64,000 nt of DNA from Acidipropionibacterium acidipropionici (GTDB taxonomy: Bacteria > Actinomycetota > Actinomycetes > Propionibacteriales > Propionibacteriaceae), in the NCBI RefSeq assembly GCF_001441165.1, contig NZ_CP013126.1:248001-312000 (forward strand), written 5' to 3'. This document shows, one piece after another, positions 8,378 to 17,803 of the stretch (its first letter is position 1; the number at the start of each line of letters is the position of its first letter). The position numbers and the translations under genes are program-made. The notes under the pieces are model-generated. The model saw only the letters and a list, made by a program, of their open reading frames with translations. It did not search any database and was not told the DNA's origin.

Positions 8378-9535
8378 TCAGTTCACCGATCCGAAGGGGG
8401 CCGAGTCCCAGCTGCGGGGGTCGGGCTGGCGGGCCTTGGCGGTGAACTCCTGGAGAGCGGCCCGGGCGTCGGCGTCGAGCTGGGTGGGAATCGCCACCTC
8501 CACCTTCGCCAGCAGGTCTCCCCTGGATCCGTCGGACCGCGGCACGCCTTTGCCCCGCACCCGGAAAGTGCGCCCGTTGGGCGTCCCGGCGGGCACCTTG
8601 AGGGTGACGGTGCCCCCGGACAGCACGGGCACGGTGATCCTCGCACCGAGCGCCGCCTCGGAGAAGGTCACCGGTACGGTGACGGTGAGGTTGTGCCCGT
8701 CGCGGCCGAACACCTTGTCGGGCTTCACATGGACGACGACGTACAGGTCCCCGGCCGAGCCGCCGTTCTCACCGGGCGAGCCCTTCCCCTTGATCCTGAT
8801 CCGCTGACCGTCGTCGACGCCCGCGGGGATCCGCACCTGCATGGTCCTGGCGGCCTTGGCCCTCCCGGACCCGTTGCAGACCGGGCAGGGGTCGTCGACG
8901 ATCATGCCGCGGCCCTTGCAGTCGGGGCAGGGCTCGCTCATCTGGAAGACGCCGCCGCTGGTGGTGGCGTGCATCCCCGAGCCCTCACAGGTCGGGCAGA
9001 CCCGCGGCATCGTCCCGGCCTTGGCACCGGTCCCGCGGCACGCCTGGCAGGCGTCCTCGGAGACCATCTGCATGGGCACCGTGACCCCCGCGATCGACTC
9101 GCGGAAGCCGACGGTCACCTCGCCCTCGACGTCGGCGCCGCGGCGGGCGCTCCTGGTGGTGGTGCGCCTCCCGCCGGTGGATCCGAACAGGTTGCCGAAG
9201 ATGTCGCCGAACCCCTCGCCGGAGGTGGCGTTGCGGAACAGGTCCTCGACGCGGACGTTCTGGGCCCCGCCTCCGCGGGGGAATTTGAAGCCGCCACCGC
9301 CGAAGAGGCTGCGCTGCTGGTCGTACTCCTTGCGCTTCTTCTCGTTGCCGAGCACGTCATGGGCCTCCGAGGCCTCCTTGAAGCGGGCCTCGGCGGCCTT
9401 GTCCCCCGGATGGGAGTCGGGATGGTTGTCCCGGGCGATCTTGCGGAACGCCTTCTTGATCTCCTCGGGTTTGGCGTCCTTGGAGACACCGAGCACCTTG
9501 TAGTAGTCCTTGTTCGCCCAGTCACTGCTGCTCAT
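8378..9535 (-). CDS. dnaJ: Co-chaperone DnaJ
   Basis: A 385-residue type I Hsp40. The J domain carries the HPD tripeptide (NHPDSH, about residue 38). A Gly/Phe-rich linker follows (FGGGGFKFPRGGG). The zinc domain has all four repeats: CQACRGTG, CPTCEGSG, CPDCKGRG and CPVCNGSG. The C-terminal substrate-binding domains end the protein. It stimulates the DnaK ATPase and delivers unfolded clients. It is third in the operon, 28 bases after grpE. Confidence 0.96.
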   Translation of the reverse strand: MSSSDWANKDYYKVLGVSKDAKPEEIKKAFRKIARDNHPDSHPGDKAAEARFKEASEAHDVLGNEKKRKEYDQQRSLFGGGGFKFPRGGGAQNVRVEDLFRNATSGEGFGDIFGNLFGSTGGRRTTTRSARRGADVEGEVTVGFRESIAGVTVPMQMVSEDACQACRGTGAKAGTMPRVCPTCEGSGMHATTSGGVFQMSEPCPDCKGRGMIVDDPCPVCNGSGRAKAARTMQVRIPAGVDDGQRIRIKGKGSPGENGGSAGDLYVVVHVKPDKVFGRDGHNLTVTVPVTFSEAALGARITVPVLSGGTVTLKVPAGTPNGRTFRVRGKGVPRSDGSRGDLLAKVEVAIPTQLDADARAALQEFTAKARQPDPRSWDSAPFGSVN

Positions 9536-9563
9536 TCAGCACCTCCTTCCCGATCCTCATCAT

Positions 9564-10229
9564 TCACTTCTCGACGCCGTCGGCCGGGCTCTCGCCGTCC
9601 GCCTCCGGCGCATCCTCACCGGCGTCCTGATCACCGAGGGCCGCGGGATCGGGATCCGAAACGGCCACCTGGGCGGGACGCACGACCCGGTCCCCCACCT
9701 TGTAGCCGCGGCCCATGACCTGGGAGACGGAGACCACCGTGGCCCCGGGCAGCGGAATCTGCATGAGGGCGTTGTGGAGGTAGGGGTCGAAGGCGTCGCC
9801 GACCTCCCCGTAGGCGCTCAGGTCGTGATCGGCCGCCACCTTCTCCAGGGCGTCGGTGACCGCCTTGAAGCCGGAGCCGTCGGTCACCTCGCCGTGCTCG
9901 CGGGCCATGTGGATGGCGTCGAGCACCGGGACCAGGGAGGAGACGACCTTCTCGACCCCGCTCTGCCGGGCGGCGTTGCGCTCGCGGTCGGAGCGCTTCT
10001 TGAAGTTCACGTACTCGGCCTGGAGACGCTGCAGGTCCTCGGTGCGCTCGGCCAGCAGGCTCTCGAGCTGGGCCTCGCGGGAGGGCAGGTCGTCGGCCTT
10101 CTGCTCCTCGGGGTTCTCCAGCTCCACGCCCTCGACGATCTCCTCGAAGGTCTGGCTGTCGCCCTTCTCGGGCTGCTGGTCGGCGCCGCCGTCCTCGGCC
10201 TGCGGGTCGAAGTTCTCGTTCTCGCTCAT
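9564..10229 (-). CDS. grpE: Nucleotide exchange factor GrpE
   Basis: A 221-residue protein with an acidic, disordered N-terminus, a long coiled coil (about residues 55-115, [22 protein letters not shown]) and the C-terminal beta domain with [21 protein letters not shown]. It dissociates ADP from DnaK. It lies between dnaK and dnaJ, 159 bases after dnaK; that gap contains two strong hairpins. Confidence 0.95.
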   Translation of the reverse strand: MSENENFDPQAEDGGADQQPEKGDSQTFEEIVEGVELENPEEQKADDLPSREAQLESLLAERTEDLQRLQAEYVNFKKRSDRERNAARQSGVEKVVSSLVPVLDAIHMAREHGEVTDGSGFKAVTDALEKVAADHDLSAYGEVGDAFDPYLHNALMQIPLPGATVVSVSQVMGRGYKVGDRVVRPAQVAVSDPDPAALGDQDAGEDAPEADGESPADGVEK

Positions 10230-10284
10230 ATCGTCCTAGTCACCTCTGGTCGTACGGGGCCCGGTCCGCCTCGCTCACGCGGCG

Positions 10285-10315
10285 CCGGGGGCGCCGGAAC
10301 ATCCGACGCCCCCGG
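10285..10315 (-). promoter_or_regulatory. Hairpin between dnaK and grpE (grpE-proximal)
   Basis: CCGGGGGCG and CGCCCCCGG form a 9-base stem around a 13-base loop. It lies 55-85 bases upstream of the grpE start. There is no clear T-run, so an intercistronic stability or processing element is as likely as a terminator. Confidence 0.5.
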
Positions 10316-10350
10316 GTGAGATCTTAGAGATCCTGCCACGTGGCGGGTGC

Positions 10351-10380
10351 TCCGCGACGGCCCCTCGGGGCCGCCGCGGA
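10351..10380 (-). terminator. Hairpin directly after dnaK
   Basis: A 14-base stem (10351-10364 with 10367-10380, one mismatch, two-base TC loop) begins 9 bases after the dnaK stop. This is very stable, but lacks a T-run. It may attenuate read-through so that DnaK is made in excess of GrpE and DnaJ. Confidence 0.55.
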
Positions 10381-10388
10381 GCCCGGGA

Positions 10389-12248
10389 TCACTTCTGGTC
10401 GTCCTTGTCGTCGTCGACGACCTCGGCGTCCACGACGTCGTCCTCGCCGGCGTCGGTGGACTCTCCGGCAGGCTGCTCACCGTCGGCGGGGGCCGACTGC
10501 TGGGCGGCCTGGGCGGCGGCGTAGATGGCCTGGCCCATGGCCGAGGCCTTCTGGTTCAGGTCGTCCATGGCGGCCTTCACCTCGTCGTCGTTGTCGGTGC
10601 CCTTGAGGGTCTCCTTGAGCTTGGCGATGGCCTCGGTCACCGGGGTCTTGACGTCCTCGGGGATCTTGTCGCCGTTCTCGTCGAGCAGCTTCTCGGTGCG
10701 GAAGGCCAGGGAATCGGCCTCGTTGCGCATCTCGACGGCCTCGCGGCGCTTCTTGTCGGCCTCGGCGTTGGCCTCGGCCTCCTTGACCATGTGGTCGATC
10801 TCGTCCTTGCCCAGGGCCGAGCCGCCGGTGACAGTCATGGACTGCTCCTTGCCGGTGGCCATGTCCTTCGCGTGGACGTGGACGATGCCGTTGGCGTCGA
10901 TGTCGAAGGCGACCTCGATCTGCGGGATGCCGCGCGGGGCGGGCATCAGGCCGGTGAGCTCGAAGTTGCCCAGCGACTTGTTGTCGCGGACGAACTCGCG
11001 CTCGCCCTGGTAGACCTGGATCATCACGGAGGGCTGGTTGTCCTCGGCGGTGGTGAAGACCTCGGAGCGCTTGGTCGGGATGGTGGTGTTGCGCTCGATG
11101 ATCTTGGTCATCACGCCGCCCTTGGTCTCGATGCCGAGGCTCAGCGGGGTGACGTCGAGGAGCAGCACGTCCTTGACCTCGCCCTTGAGGACGCCGGCCT
11201 GCAGGGAGGCTCCCAGGGCCACGACCTCATCGGGGTTGACGCCCTTGTGGGGCTCCTTGCCGGCGAGCTCCTTGACCAGGTCGGTGACGGCCGGCATACG
11301 GGTGGAGCCGCCGACCATGATGACCTCGTCGATCTTGCCGACGTCGAGGTTGGCGTCCTTCATCACCGCGTTGAACGGGGAGCGGCAGCGGTCGAGCAGG
11401 TCGGAGGTGAGGCGCTGGAACTCGGCGCGGGTGAGCTTCTCGTCCAGGTGCAGCGGGCCCGCGGCACCGGCCGTGATGTACGGCAGGTTGATCTGGGTCT
11501 CGGAGGCCTGGGAGAGCTCGATCTTGGCGCGCTCGGCGGCCTCCTGCAGACGCTGCTTGGCCATCTTGTCCTGGGACAGGTCGATGCCGTTGGCGTTCTT
11601 GAAGTTGGTCACCAGCCAGTCGACGATGCGCTGATCCCAGTCGTCGCCGCCGAGCCGGTTGTCGCCGTTGGTGGCCTTGACCTCGAAGACGCCGTCGGAG
11701 ATGTCGAGCAGGGAGACGTCGAAGGTGCCGCCGCCGAGGTCGAAGACCAGCACGGTCTGCTCAGTGTCGGACTTGTCGAGGCCGTAGGCCAGGGCGGCCG
11801 CGGTGGGCTCGTTGACGATGCGGTCGACGGTGAGACCGGCGATCTCACCGGCCTCCTTGGTGGCCTGACGCTGAGCGTCGGAGAAGTAGGCCGGAACCGT
11901 GATGACGGCGTTCGTGACCGACTCGCCCAGGTAGGCCTCGGCGTCCCTCTTGAGCTTCTGCAGCACGAAGGCGCTGATCTGCTGAGGCTTGTAGGACTTG
12001 TCATCGATCTGGATGGACCAGTCGGTGCCCATGTGACGCTTGACGGACCGGACGGTGCGGTCGACGTTGGTCACGGCCTGACGCTTGGCGACCTCGCCGA
12101 CCAGCACCTCACCGCCGTTGGTGAATGCGACCACCGACGGGGTGGTGCGGGCTCCCTCGGCGTTGGGGATGACGGTGGGCTCGCCACCCTCGAGGACGGC
12201 GACACACGAGTTGGTGGTTCCGAGGTCGATACCGACTGCACGGGCCAT
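10389..12248 (-). CDS. dnaK: Chaperone DnaK (Hsp70)
   Basis: A 619-residue Hsp70 starting [18 protein letters not shown]. The ATPase-domain signatures [23 protein letters not shown] and the [11 protein letters not shown] region are present, followed by the substrate-binding domain and an acidic tail. I moved the start to ATG 12248, preceded by AGGAGG, because the longer frame runs through the promoter and HAIR operator. First gene of the dnaK-grpE-dnaJ-hspR operon. Expected regulation is HspR repression through the two HAIR sites upstream. Confidence 0.97.
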   Translation of the reverse strand: MARAVGIDLGTTNSCVAVLEGGEPTVIPNAEGARTTPSVVAFTNGGEVLVGEVAKRQAVTNVDRTVRSVKRHMGTDWSIQIDDKSYKPQQISAFVLQKLKRDAEAYLGESVTNAVITVPAYFSDAQRQATKEAGEIAGLTVDRIVNEPTAAALAYGLDKSDTEQTVLVFDLGGGTFDVSLLDISDGVFEVKATNGDNRLGGDDWDQRIVDWLVTNFKNANGIDLSQDKMAKQRLQEAAERAKIELSQASETQINLPYITAGAAGPLHLDEKLTRAEFQRLTSDLLDRCRSPFNAVMKDANLDVGKIDEVIMVGGSTRMPAVTDLVKELAGKEPHKGVNPDEVVALGASLQAGVLKGEVKDVLLLDVTPLSLGIETKGGVMTKIIERNTTIPTKRSEVFTTAEDNQPSVMIQVYQGEREFVRDNKSLGNFELTGLMPAPRGIPQIEVAFDIDANGIVHVHAKDMATGKEQSMTVTGGSALGKDEIDHMVKEAEANAEADKKRREAVEMRNEADSLAFRTEKLLDENGDKIPEDVKTPVTEAIAKLKETLKGTDNDDEVKAAMDDLNQKASAMGQAIYAAAQAAQQSAPADGEQPAGESTDAGEDDVVDAEVVDDDKDDQK

Positions 12249-12387
12249 GTTCTGGTTCCTCCTGTGAACGGATGCTGATCTGTTCTGTCTATCGATTGTC
12301 CGGAAGGGCCTCGGGCCGTTGGGGGCGACATCGTCGCCCCCAGGACCGGGCCCGGTAAGTTCTTCGCGGTGCTCTCGGGGATGCCCC

Positions 12388-12408
12388 CTTGAGCAGGTAC
12401 GACTCAAG
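12388..12408 (-). promoter_or_regulatory. HAIR operator 1 (HspR site)
   Basis: CTTGAGC-N7-ACTCAAG matches the HspR inverted-repeat consensus CTTGAGT-N7-ACTCAAG with one base changed. It overlaps the end of the predicted -10 box and the start region of dnaK transcription, where binding would block RNA polymerase. Confidence 0.88.
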
Positions 12409-12435
12409 GCTAACTGTTGAGTCGATCCTTATCAA
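12407..12435 (-). promoter_or_regulatory. dnaK operon promoter
   Basis: On the minus strand, TTGATA (12435-12430) and TAGCCT (12412-12407) are spaced by exactly 17 bases, a good housekeeping sigma promoter. It is bracketed by the two HAIR sites. Predicted leader to dnaK ATG is about 150 bases. Confidence 0.65.
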
Positions 12436-12462
12436 CCCCATCCGGGCTCTCTCAGGGTCAAC

Positions 12463-12483
12463 CTTGAGTACACCAGACTCAAC
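12463..12483 (-). promoter_or_regulatory. HAIR operator 2 (HspR site)
   Basis: CTTGAGT-N7-ACTCAAC, one base off the HspR consensus, lies upstream of the -35 box. Centre-to-centre distance from HAIR 1 is 75 bases, about seven helical turns, compatible with co-operative binding. Confidence 0.85.
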
Positions 12484-12560
12484 CTTGAACGTCGGCACTC
12501 TATTCCCGCCCGGGGTCACCAATCGTCCGACCGGTGCGGCGGTGCGGATCGGCCGAACCC

Positions 12561-12655
12561 GGTCACAGACCCCACCCGCAGCGCGAGGCCGGCGACGCCG
12601 ACCTGGTGTCCGGCGAAGCCCCCGCCACGAGGGGGTTGAGGGGGAGTCGCCTCCT
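12561..12655 (-). repeat. Dispersed element, family C, copy 1
   Basis: The body (about 12561-12633) has the family core CCCGCAGCG..AGGCC..CGACGCCGACC and CCGCCACGAGGG. It is followed by GAGGGGG/CCTCCTC arms (about 12634-12655) forming a hairpin just below the stop of the small PiT-partner gene. Other copies are at 17591-17700, 17709-17803 and 18705-18851. The rest of the 12249-12659 gap holds the dnaK leader and operators. Confidence 0.7.
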
Positions 12656-12659
12656 CCCA

Positions 12660-12893
12660 CTAGTGGAAGTACGGAATGATCAGGTAGAGCCCGAAGAGGA
12701 CCGCCAGGCCCGCGACCCCGATCATCACCCACCCGAGGGTGGCGATCCCGGTGGCGCCACTGCCACCGGCGTCGGCGCGCACCTTGGCCCTGTCGAGCAT
12801 CATGGCCCCGCCCGCGACGACGGAGACGATGGCGACGGCCGCGACCACGGTCACCGCGGCCACCGCGCCCAGGGAGATCCAGTCGATGCTCAT
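12660..12893 (-). CDS. Small membrane protein co-translated with the phosphate transporter
   Basis: A 77-residue protein with two membrane segments, about residues 8-32 and 48-74, joined by a charged loop (DRAKVRADAGGSG). Its ATG overlaps the transporter's TGA in the four-base ATGA form, so translation is coupled. Small partners of this type occur beside actinobacterial Pit genes; their role is not established. A full, real gene in my judgement because of the coupling and clean hydrophobic pattern. Confidence 0.75.
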   Translation of the reverse strand: MSIDWISLGAVAAVTVVAAVAIVSVVAGGAMMLDRAKVRADAGGSGATGIATLGWVMIGVAGLAVLFGLYLIIPYFH

Positions 12894-14044
12894 GCGGTGG
12901 CTCCCTCGGAGACGGGCGGGTTGGTGCCCTGCTTGCGGATGTTGACATCGCCGGAATCGTTGACGTTCTGGTGGTCGACGCTGTGGTGGTGGGACTGGCG
13001 CAGGATGAGTCCGGCCACCACCAGCAGAAGCACCACGTCGATGAGCAGGCCGGGGATCCCCCAGCCGGCGATCCAGGAGGCCAGGGCTCCGACGACCGCC
13101 GCGCAGGGCAGGGTGACCAGCCAGGCGACGCCCATCTTCCCGGCCGTCGACCAGCGCACCTCGGTGCGCCGCCCGATACCCGATCCGAGGATGGATCCCG
13201 AGCAGACGTGGGTGGTCGACAGCGCGAACCCGAGGTGGGAGCTGGCGAGGATCGCGGCGGTGGAGGCCGTCTCGGCGGCGAATCCCTGCGGGGACTCGAT
13301 ATCGCACAGGCCCTTGCCCATGGTCCGCATGATGCGCCATCCGCCGGAGTAGGTGCCCAGCCCGATCGCCGTCCCGGCGAGCAGGATGACCCACCAGTGC
13401 GGCGCGGTGCCGGACTGCTGGAATCCGCCGGCCACCAGAACGAGGGTGATGATGCCCATCGTCTTCTGCCCGTCGGAGGTGCCGTGCGCCAGCGCGACCA
13501 TCGAGGCCGAGATGGACTGGGCGTGCTTGAAGATGCCGCGCGCGTGATGGGCGGTGTGATCGGTGATCCGGTAGGCGACGCGGGTGGCCAGTGCGGCGGC
13601 CAGCCCGGCGACGACCGGTGCCACCAGGGCCGGAAGGATGATCTTGGAGAGGATGACGTCGGGGTGGATGCCGCTCATCCCCGCCTTCACCAGGACAGCT
13701 CCGATGAGCCCGCCGAAGAGGGCGTGGGAGGAACTGGACGGAAGCCCGAACAGCCAGGTGACGAGGTTCCACAGGATCGCTCCGACCAACCCGGCGAAGA
13801 CCATCGACGGGGTGACCAGGGAGTCAGTGACGATGCCGCTGGAGATGGTCTTGGCCACCTCGGTCGACAGGGTCGCACCCACCACGTTGAGGACCGCAGC
13901 AATGGTCACCGCGAGCTTCGGCGAGAGTGCACCGGTGGCCACCGAGGTGGCCATGGCGTTCGCCGAGTCATGGAAGCCATTGGTGAAATCGAACGCCAGG
14001 GCCGTGATCACGACGATGGTGACGATGATCAGAGTCGTTGTCAA
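12890..14044 (-). CDS. pit: Low-affinity inorganic phosphate transporter, PiT family
   Basis: A 384-residue membrane protein with two copies of the PiT signature: GFHDSANAMATSVATGALSP near the N-terminus and the later GTSDGQKTMGIITL. About ten membrane segments; a His-rich tail (RQSHHHSVDHQN) follows the last. It couples metal-phosphate import to protons. The start appears to be TTG at 14044, preceded by GAGG, with no in-frame ATG nearby. The two-component system on the other side of a 500-base gap could control it, but no PHO-type site was proven. Confidence 0.9.
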   Translation of the reverse strand: MTTTLIIVTIVVITALAFDFTNGFHDSANAMATSVATGALSPKLAVTIAAVLNVVGATLSTEVAKTISSGIVTDSLVTPSMVFAGLVGAILWNLVTWLFGLPSSSSHALFGGLIGAVLVKAGMSGIHPDVILSKIILPALVAPVVAGLAAALATRVAYRITDHTAHHARGIFKHAQSISASMVALAHGTSDGQKTMGIITLVLVAGGFQQSGTAPHWWVILLAGTAIGLGTYSGGWRIMRTMGKGLCDIESPQGFAAETASTAAILASSHLGFALSTTHVCSGSILGSGIGRRTEVRWSTAGKMGVAWLVTLPCAAVVGALASWIAGWGIPGLLIDVVLLLVVAGLILRQSHHHSVDHQNVNDSGDVNIRKQGTNPPVSEGATA

Positions 14045-14546
14045 TGACGATCCTCAGAACCGGGGCAGAACGGAGTCTGGCGCACCACCCGACACCACCG
14101 GCGTGACGACCGGTCGAGTCGGGACCGCTGATGGCACCGGGGAGTCCGCGAACCACATATCGAGAGCCCCCGACGGGTACTGCCAGGAACTCGCTGAAAA
14201 GGATAACGGTCACTTCTGCGCGCGCACACCCGCACCCGTGAGGAAGCACCCGGACTGTTCCGCGTCGTCGGCCCGCTGGCCCGCGCCCCGGGCCGACGCG
14301 GAGCACCCGGACCTGCCGGGCCGAATCATGCTGTCGGCCGAGGGTCGCCCCAGAACTCCTCCGGCCGGCGGCCCCGGGCGGCCGGGATCGGGGCCCGGCT
14401 TCCGCTCCTCGCAGGTCGCGCATCCCCGACGGGCAGCTCGGACACTGCTGCGTCTTCTCTCCGCAAAGAGCCGCGGCCGTGAACTCACAGGTTCACCACA
14501 GCACAAAAGGCTGCATCGACGGCTGGCGACGTGGAAGGCTTGGGGG
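14045..14546. other. 502-base intergenic region between pit and the response regulator
   Basis: Divergent promoter region without a convincing gene. The only structure I can support is the inverted repeat at 14479-14496. The rest is GC-rich, non-repetitive sequence. Confidence 0.6.
14479..14496 (+). promoter_or_regulatory. Possible operator upstream of the response regulator
   Basis: GTGAAC and GTTCAC form a six-base inverted repeat with a 6-base spacer, 51-68 bases before the GTG start at 14547. It could be an autoregulatory site for the OmpR-type regulator; no direct support beyond position and symmetry. Confidence 0.3.
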
Positions 14547-15275
14547 GTGCCTGCAGCTGATTCAACACGATTGACACGCGCCGACGGATCACCCATCCGG
14601 GTCCTCGCCGTCGACGACGAGCCCAGCCTCACCGAACTGCTCTCGATGGCCATGCGCTACGAGGGCTGGGAGGTCACCACCGCCGATACCGGTATCCATG
14701 CGGTCCGAGCCGCCAAGGAGGTGCATCCCGACGTCATCGTCCTGGACATGATGCTCCCCGATTTCGACGGCCTGGAGGTGATGCGCCGGATCCGGATGGA
14801 CCAGACCACCGTTCCGGTGATCTTCCTGACGGCCAAGGACGCCGTCGGTGACCGGATCGCCGGCCTCACCGCCGGAGGCGACGACTACGTCACCAAACCC
14901 TTCTCCCTGGAGGAGTTGATCGCCCGGCTCCGAGCCATGCTGCGCCGGACCGGAGCCACCGAGCCGCGCTCGGACTCCATGCTGACCGTCGGAGACCTCA
15001 CCCTGGACGAGGACTCCCACGAGGTCACCCGGGGCGGCGACGACATCCAGCTCACCGCCACCGAGTTCGAGCTCCTGCGCTACCTGATGCGCAATCCGAA
15101 GAGGGTGCTCTCCAAGGCGCAGATCCTCGACCGGGTGTGGAACTACGACTTCGGCGGCCAGGCCAACGTCGTCGAGCTCTACATCTCCTACCTGCGCAAG
15201 AAGATCGACAAGGGACGCTCCCCCATGATCCACACGATGCGCGGCGCCGGATACGTCCTGCGTCCCGCCCGCTAG
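14547..15275 (+). CDS. OmpR/PhoB-family response regulator
   Basis: A 242-residue regulator. The receiver domain spans about residues 17-132: acidic pocket DDEP, phospho-acceptor Asp67 in VIVLDMMLPDFDG, the Thr of FLTAKD, and the Lys of TKPF. A winged-helix DNA-binding domain follows at about 145-242 (ELLRYLMRNPKRVLSKAQIL, then HTMRGAGYVLR). GTG at 14547 follows a weak GAAGG site and fits the family start. The cognate histidine kinase starts 27 bases later. It resembles the TrcR/MprA/PhoP-like group; stimulus unknown. Confidence 0.9.
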   Translation: MPAADSTRLTRADGSPIRVLAVDDEPSLTELLSMAMRYEGWEVTTADTGIHAVRAAKEVHPDVIVLDMMLPDFDGLEVMRRIRMDQTTVPVIFLTAKDAVGDRIAGLTAGGDDYVTKPFSLEELIARLRAMLRRTGATEPRSDSMLTVGDLTLDEDSHEVTRGGDDIQLTATEFELLRYLMRNPKRVLSKAQILDRVWNYDFGGQANVVELYISYLRKKIDKGRSPMIHTMRGAGYVLRPAR

Positions 15276-15302
15276 TCGGACCGGTCCGGGCTCGGCATCT
15301 CG

Positions 15303-16886
15303 ATGGCAGACGCCCCCGTCACCACGCAGTCGACGCCCGCCGCGGGCGGCGGCTCGTGGCTCGATCATCCGACCGGCAGGGGGACGCTGGGCCGGCATCT
15401 GGTGCTGAGGGTGGTCGCCATCGTCGCGGCGGTCGCGGCCGTCGTCACGGTGGTGACCACCCTGAGCACCCGGGCCATCCTCATCGGCCAGCTGGACGCC
15501 CAGATCAACGCTGCCAGCGCCAGGCAGGTGGATCGCCCCTCCAGTGGCGACTGCTCCGACGTCGACGGCCCCGGACCGGCGCCCGGCGCCGACGTGTACG
15601 GCAACGTCCTGGGGTCGATCTTCGTGGCCAGATGCCCCAGCAGCGGAACGGTGGCCACTCTTCAGCAGGAGGGCGGCTTCGACGCCTCGGCGCAGGAGCG
15701 CCGGAAGGCCGCTCATGCCGCGCAGACCCTCCTCCAGCTGCCGACAGACGGCAGGAAGCACAATCTGGATCTCGACGGGCTGGGCGACTACCGGGCGAAG
15801 TCCGTGCAACAGGGCAGCACGACGTACGTGGTGGCTCTGCCGATGACCGACGTGAACCGCGCCGTCAAGTCCCTCCTGCTGGTGGAGATCGGGGTCGGTC
15901 TCCTCGCCCTGGCCGCCTCCGTGGCCGTGTGCCGAGCAGTGGTCGTGCGCAATCTCAAGCCGTTGAACCGGCTGGCCGCCACCGCCAACCAGGTCTCCGA
16001 ACTCGACCTGGACTCCGGCGAGGTCAACCTGCCCGTCCGCGTCCCACCCACCCTCTCCGACCCCGCCACCGAGGTCGGACAGGTCGGCTACGCCTTCAAC
16101 CACATGCTCAACAACGTCGAAGGCGCCCTGGACGCCCGCCAACGCTCCGAGACCAAAGTCAGACAGTTCGTCGCCGACGCCTCCCACGAACTACGCAACC
16201 CCCTGGCCTCCATCCGCGGCTACGCCGAACTCACCCACCGCGCCGCCCCCGAAACCCCCGAACCCGTCCGCCACGCCATCAACCGCATCGAGGCCCAGGC
16301 CACCCGGATGAGCTGCCTGGTCGAGGACATGCTCCTGCTCGCCCGACTCGACAACGACCAGAAGCTCGACCTGCGCTCCACCGACCTCGTGGAGATCGTG
16401 CTCAATGCGGTCTCGGACTCCCGGGCCGCCGGCACCGACCACACCTGGATCCTCGACCTTCCCGACGACCCCGTCACCGTCGCCGCCGACCCCGACCGCC
16501 TCACACAGGTGATCACCAACGTGCTGTCCAACGCCCGCAAACACACCCCACCCGGCACCACCGTGACCACCAGCGTCAGCCTCACCCAGGACCTGGCCAC
16601 CGTACGGATCGCCGACACCGGCCCCGGCATCCCCGAATCCGTCCGCGACACCGTCTTCGAACGCTTCGCCCGCGCCGACACCGCCCGCACCGCCTCCAAG
16701 GAGGGCTCCACCGGACTGGGACTGTCCATCGTCGCCGCCGTCATGGACGCCCACCACGGCTCGGTGTCCATTGAGTCCCGCACGATCGACTCGGTCACCG
16801 ACCCGTCGTCGGACCGGTCCGGACAGCACGGCACCACCGTGACCCTCACCCTGCCGCTCGAGGATCACGCGATCCGACCAGAATGA
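15303..16886 (+). CDS. Sensor histidine kinase
   Basis: A 527-residue membrane kinase. Membrane segment 1 is at about residues 33-58 and segment 2 at about 190-212. An extracytoplasmic sensor lies between them with two Cys (84 and 111). A HAMP region follows, then the HisKA box with phospho-acceptor His295 ([16 protein letters not shown]). The ATPase domain has the N box ([10 protein letters not shown]), DTGPGIP and GLGLSI. It is paired with the response regulator upstream. Codon use becomes noticeably more C-rich from about 15990 to 16730. Confidence 0.92.
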   Translation: MADAPVTTQSTPAAGGGSWLDHPTGRGTLGRHLVLRVVAIVAAVAAVVTVVTTLSTRAILIGQLDAQINAASARQVDRPSSGDCSDVDGPGPAPGADVYGNVLGSIFVARCPSSGTVATLQQEGGFDASAQERRKAAHAAQTLLQLPTDGRKHNLDLDGLGDYRAKSVQQGSTTYVVALPMTDVNRAVKSLLLVEIGVGLLALAASVAVCRAVVVRNLKPLNRLAATANQVSELDLDSGEVNLPVRVPPTLSDPATEVGQVGYAFNHMLNNVEGALDARQRSETKVRQFVADASHELRNPLASIRGYAELTHRAAPETPEPVRHAINRIEAQATRMSCLVEDMLLLARLDNDQKLDLRSTDLVEIVLNAVSDSRAAGTDHTWILDLPDDPVTVAADPDRLTQVITNVLSNARKHTPPGTTVTTSVSLTQDLATVRIADTGPGIPESVRDTVFERFARADTARTASKEGSTGLGLSIVAAVMDAHHGSVSIESRTIDSVTDPSSDRSGQHGTTVTLTLPLEDHAIRPE

Positions 16887-16923
16887 TCATCAGCATCCGA
16901 AAGATCCGAGAAGAGGAGACGAC

Positions 16924-17592
16924 GTGACAACCCCCACCGCCGCCGAGCTGGCGCACATCATCGACCACACCCTGCTCACCCCGGAGGCCACCGCCGCCGA
17001 CGTCGCCGAGCTGGTGACCCATGCCCGCGAGTTCGGCACCTGGTCGGTGTGCATCTCCCCCGCCATGCTGCCGCTGTCCGGCATCGAGTTGGGAGAGGTG
17101 CACCTGGCGACGGTGTGCGGGTTCCCCTCCGGCAAGCACACCCCCGACGTCAAGGCCCGTGAGGCCGCCGAATCGGTGGCCCTGGGCGCCGACGAGGTGG
17201 ACATGGTGATCAACATCGGGCTGCTGAAGGCCGGTCGCACCAAGGACCTCACCGCCGAGATCGCCGCAGTGCGCGCCGCCGTGCCCGCACCCCACCTGCT
17301 CAAGGTGATCATCGAGTCCGCCGTGCTGTCCGACGAGGAGATCGTCTCCGCCTGTCAGTGTGCGGAGGAGGCCGGCGCCGATTTCGTGAAGACCTCGACC
17401 GGCTTCCACAAGGCCGGCGGGGCGTCGGTGCACGCCGTCGAGCTGATGGCGCAGACCGTCGGAGGGCGCCTCGGGGTCAAGGCCTCGGGCGGCATCCGGG
17501 ACTACGAGACCGCCTGCGCCATGGTCGACGCCGGAGCGACCCGCCTGGGCGTCTCTGCGACAAAACTTATCCTCGCTGGCGCTCGGATGTGA
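16924..17592 (+). CDS. deoC: Deoxyribose-phosphate aldolase
   Basis: A 222-residue class I aldolase that splits 2-deoxyribose-5-phosphate into glyceraldehyde-3-phosphate and acetaldehyde in deoxynucleoside breakdown. Active-site landmarks are [10 protein letters not shown], the LKVIIES segment, and the Schiff-base Lys in DFVKTSTGF with [13 protein letters not shown] start with GAGGAG upstream. It lies 37 bases after the sensor kinase and may be read with it. A hairpin overlaps its stop codon. Confidence 0.95.
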   Translation: MTTPTAAELAHIIDHTLLTPEATAADVAELVTHAREFGTWSVCISPAMLPLSGIELGEVHLATVCGFPSGKHTPDVKAREAAESVALGADEVDMVINIGLLKAGRTKDLTAEIAAVRAAVPAPHLLKVIIESAVLSDEEIVSACQCAEEAGADFVKTSTGFHKAGGASVHAVELMAQTVGGRLGVKASGGIRDYETACAMVDAGATRLGVSATKLILAGARM

Positions 17593-17608
17593 GGGGGACG
17601 ACCCCCTC
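17591..17608 (+). terminator. Hairpin at the deoC stop codon
   Basis: GAGGGGG and CCCCCTC form a 7-base stem with a 4-base loop, beginning inside the TGA of deoC. It is the hairpin end of family C copy 2. It lacks a T-run. Confidence 0.55.
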
Positions 17609-17700
17609 AGACCCTCGTAGCGGCGGCCTGGGCGACGCCAGCGTCGGCGTCGCTGGCCTGCCGCTGCGGCCCAGGTCCGCGACCGCGTTCGATACACGTC
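17591..17700 (+). repeat. Dispersed element, family C, copy 2
   Basis: Hairpin (17591-17608) followed by the body in reverse orientation to copy 1: CAGACCCTCGTAGCGGCGG, then GGCGTCGCTGGCCTGCCGC and CCGCGACCGCG. Relative to its upstream gene (deoC) the order is gene, hairpin, body, as for copies 1 and 4. Confidence 0.75.
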
Positions 17701-17708
17701 ATTGCGAT

Positions 17709-17803
17709 CCCAGACCCTCGTAGCGGCGGCCTACGCTCCTCCCACGGCGGCGTCGCTGGCCTGCCGCTGCGGCTTAGGCCCGCGACCGCGCTCGCTACTG
17801 CTC
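17709..17803 (+). repeat. Dispersed element, family C, copy 3 (no hairpin end)
   Basis: A direct repeat of the body of copy 2, starting again with CAGACCCTCGTAGCGGCGG and containing GGCGGCGTCGCTGGCCTGCC. It lacks the terminal hairpin and abuts the stop of the ThuA-like gene. Its two ends carry GTAGC and GCTAC. Confidence 0.75.

Noticed and set aside
10347-12278. 643-residue plus-strand ORF opposite dnaK
   Set aside because: Antisense to dnaK, no motif, same shadow composition.
14479-14496. A PHO box linking the two-component system to the phosphate transporter
   Set aside because: The repeat is inverted, not the direct GTTCACC repeat of actinobacterial PHO boxes. Kept only as a weak generic operator.
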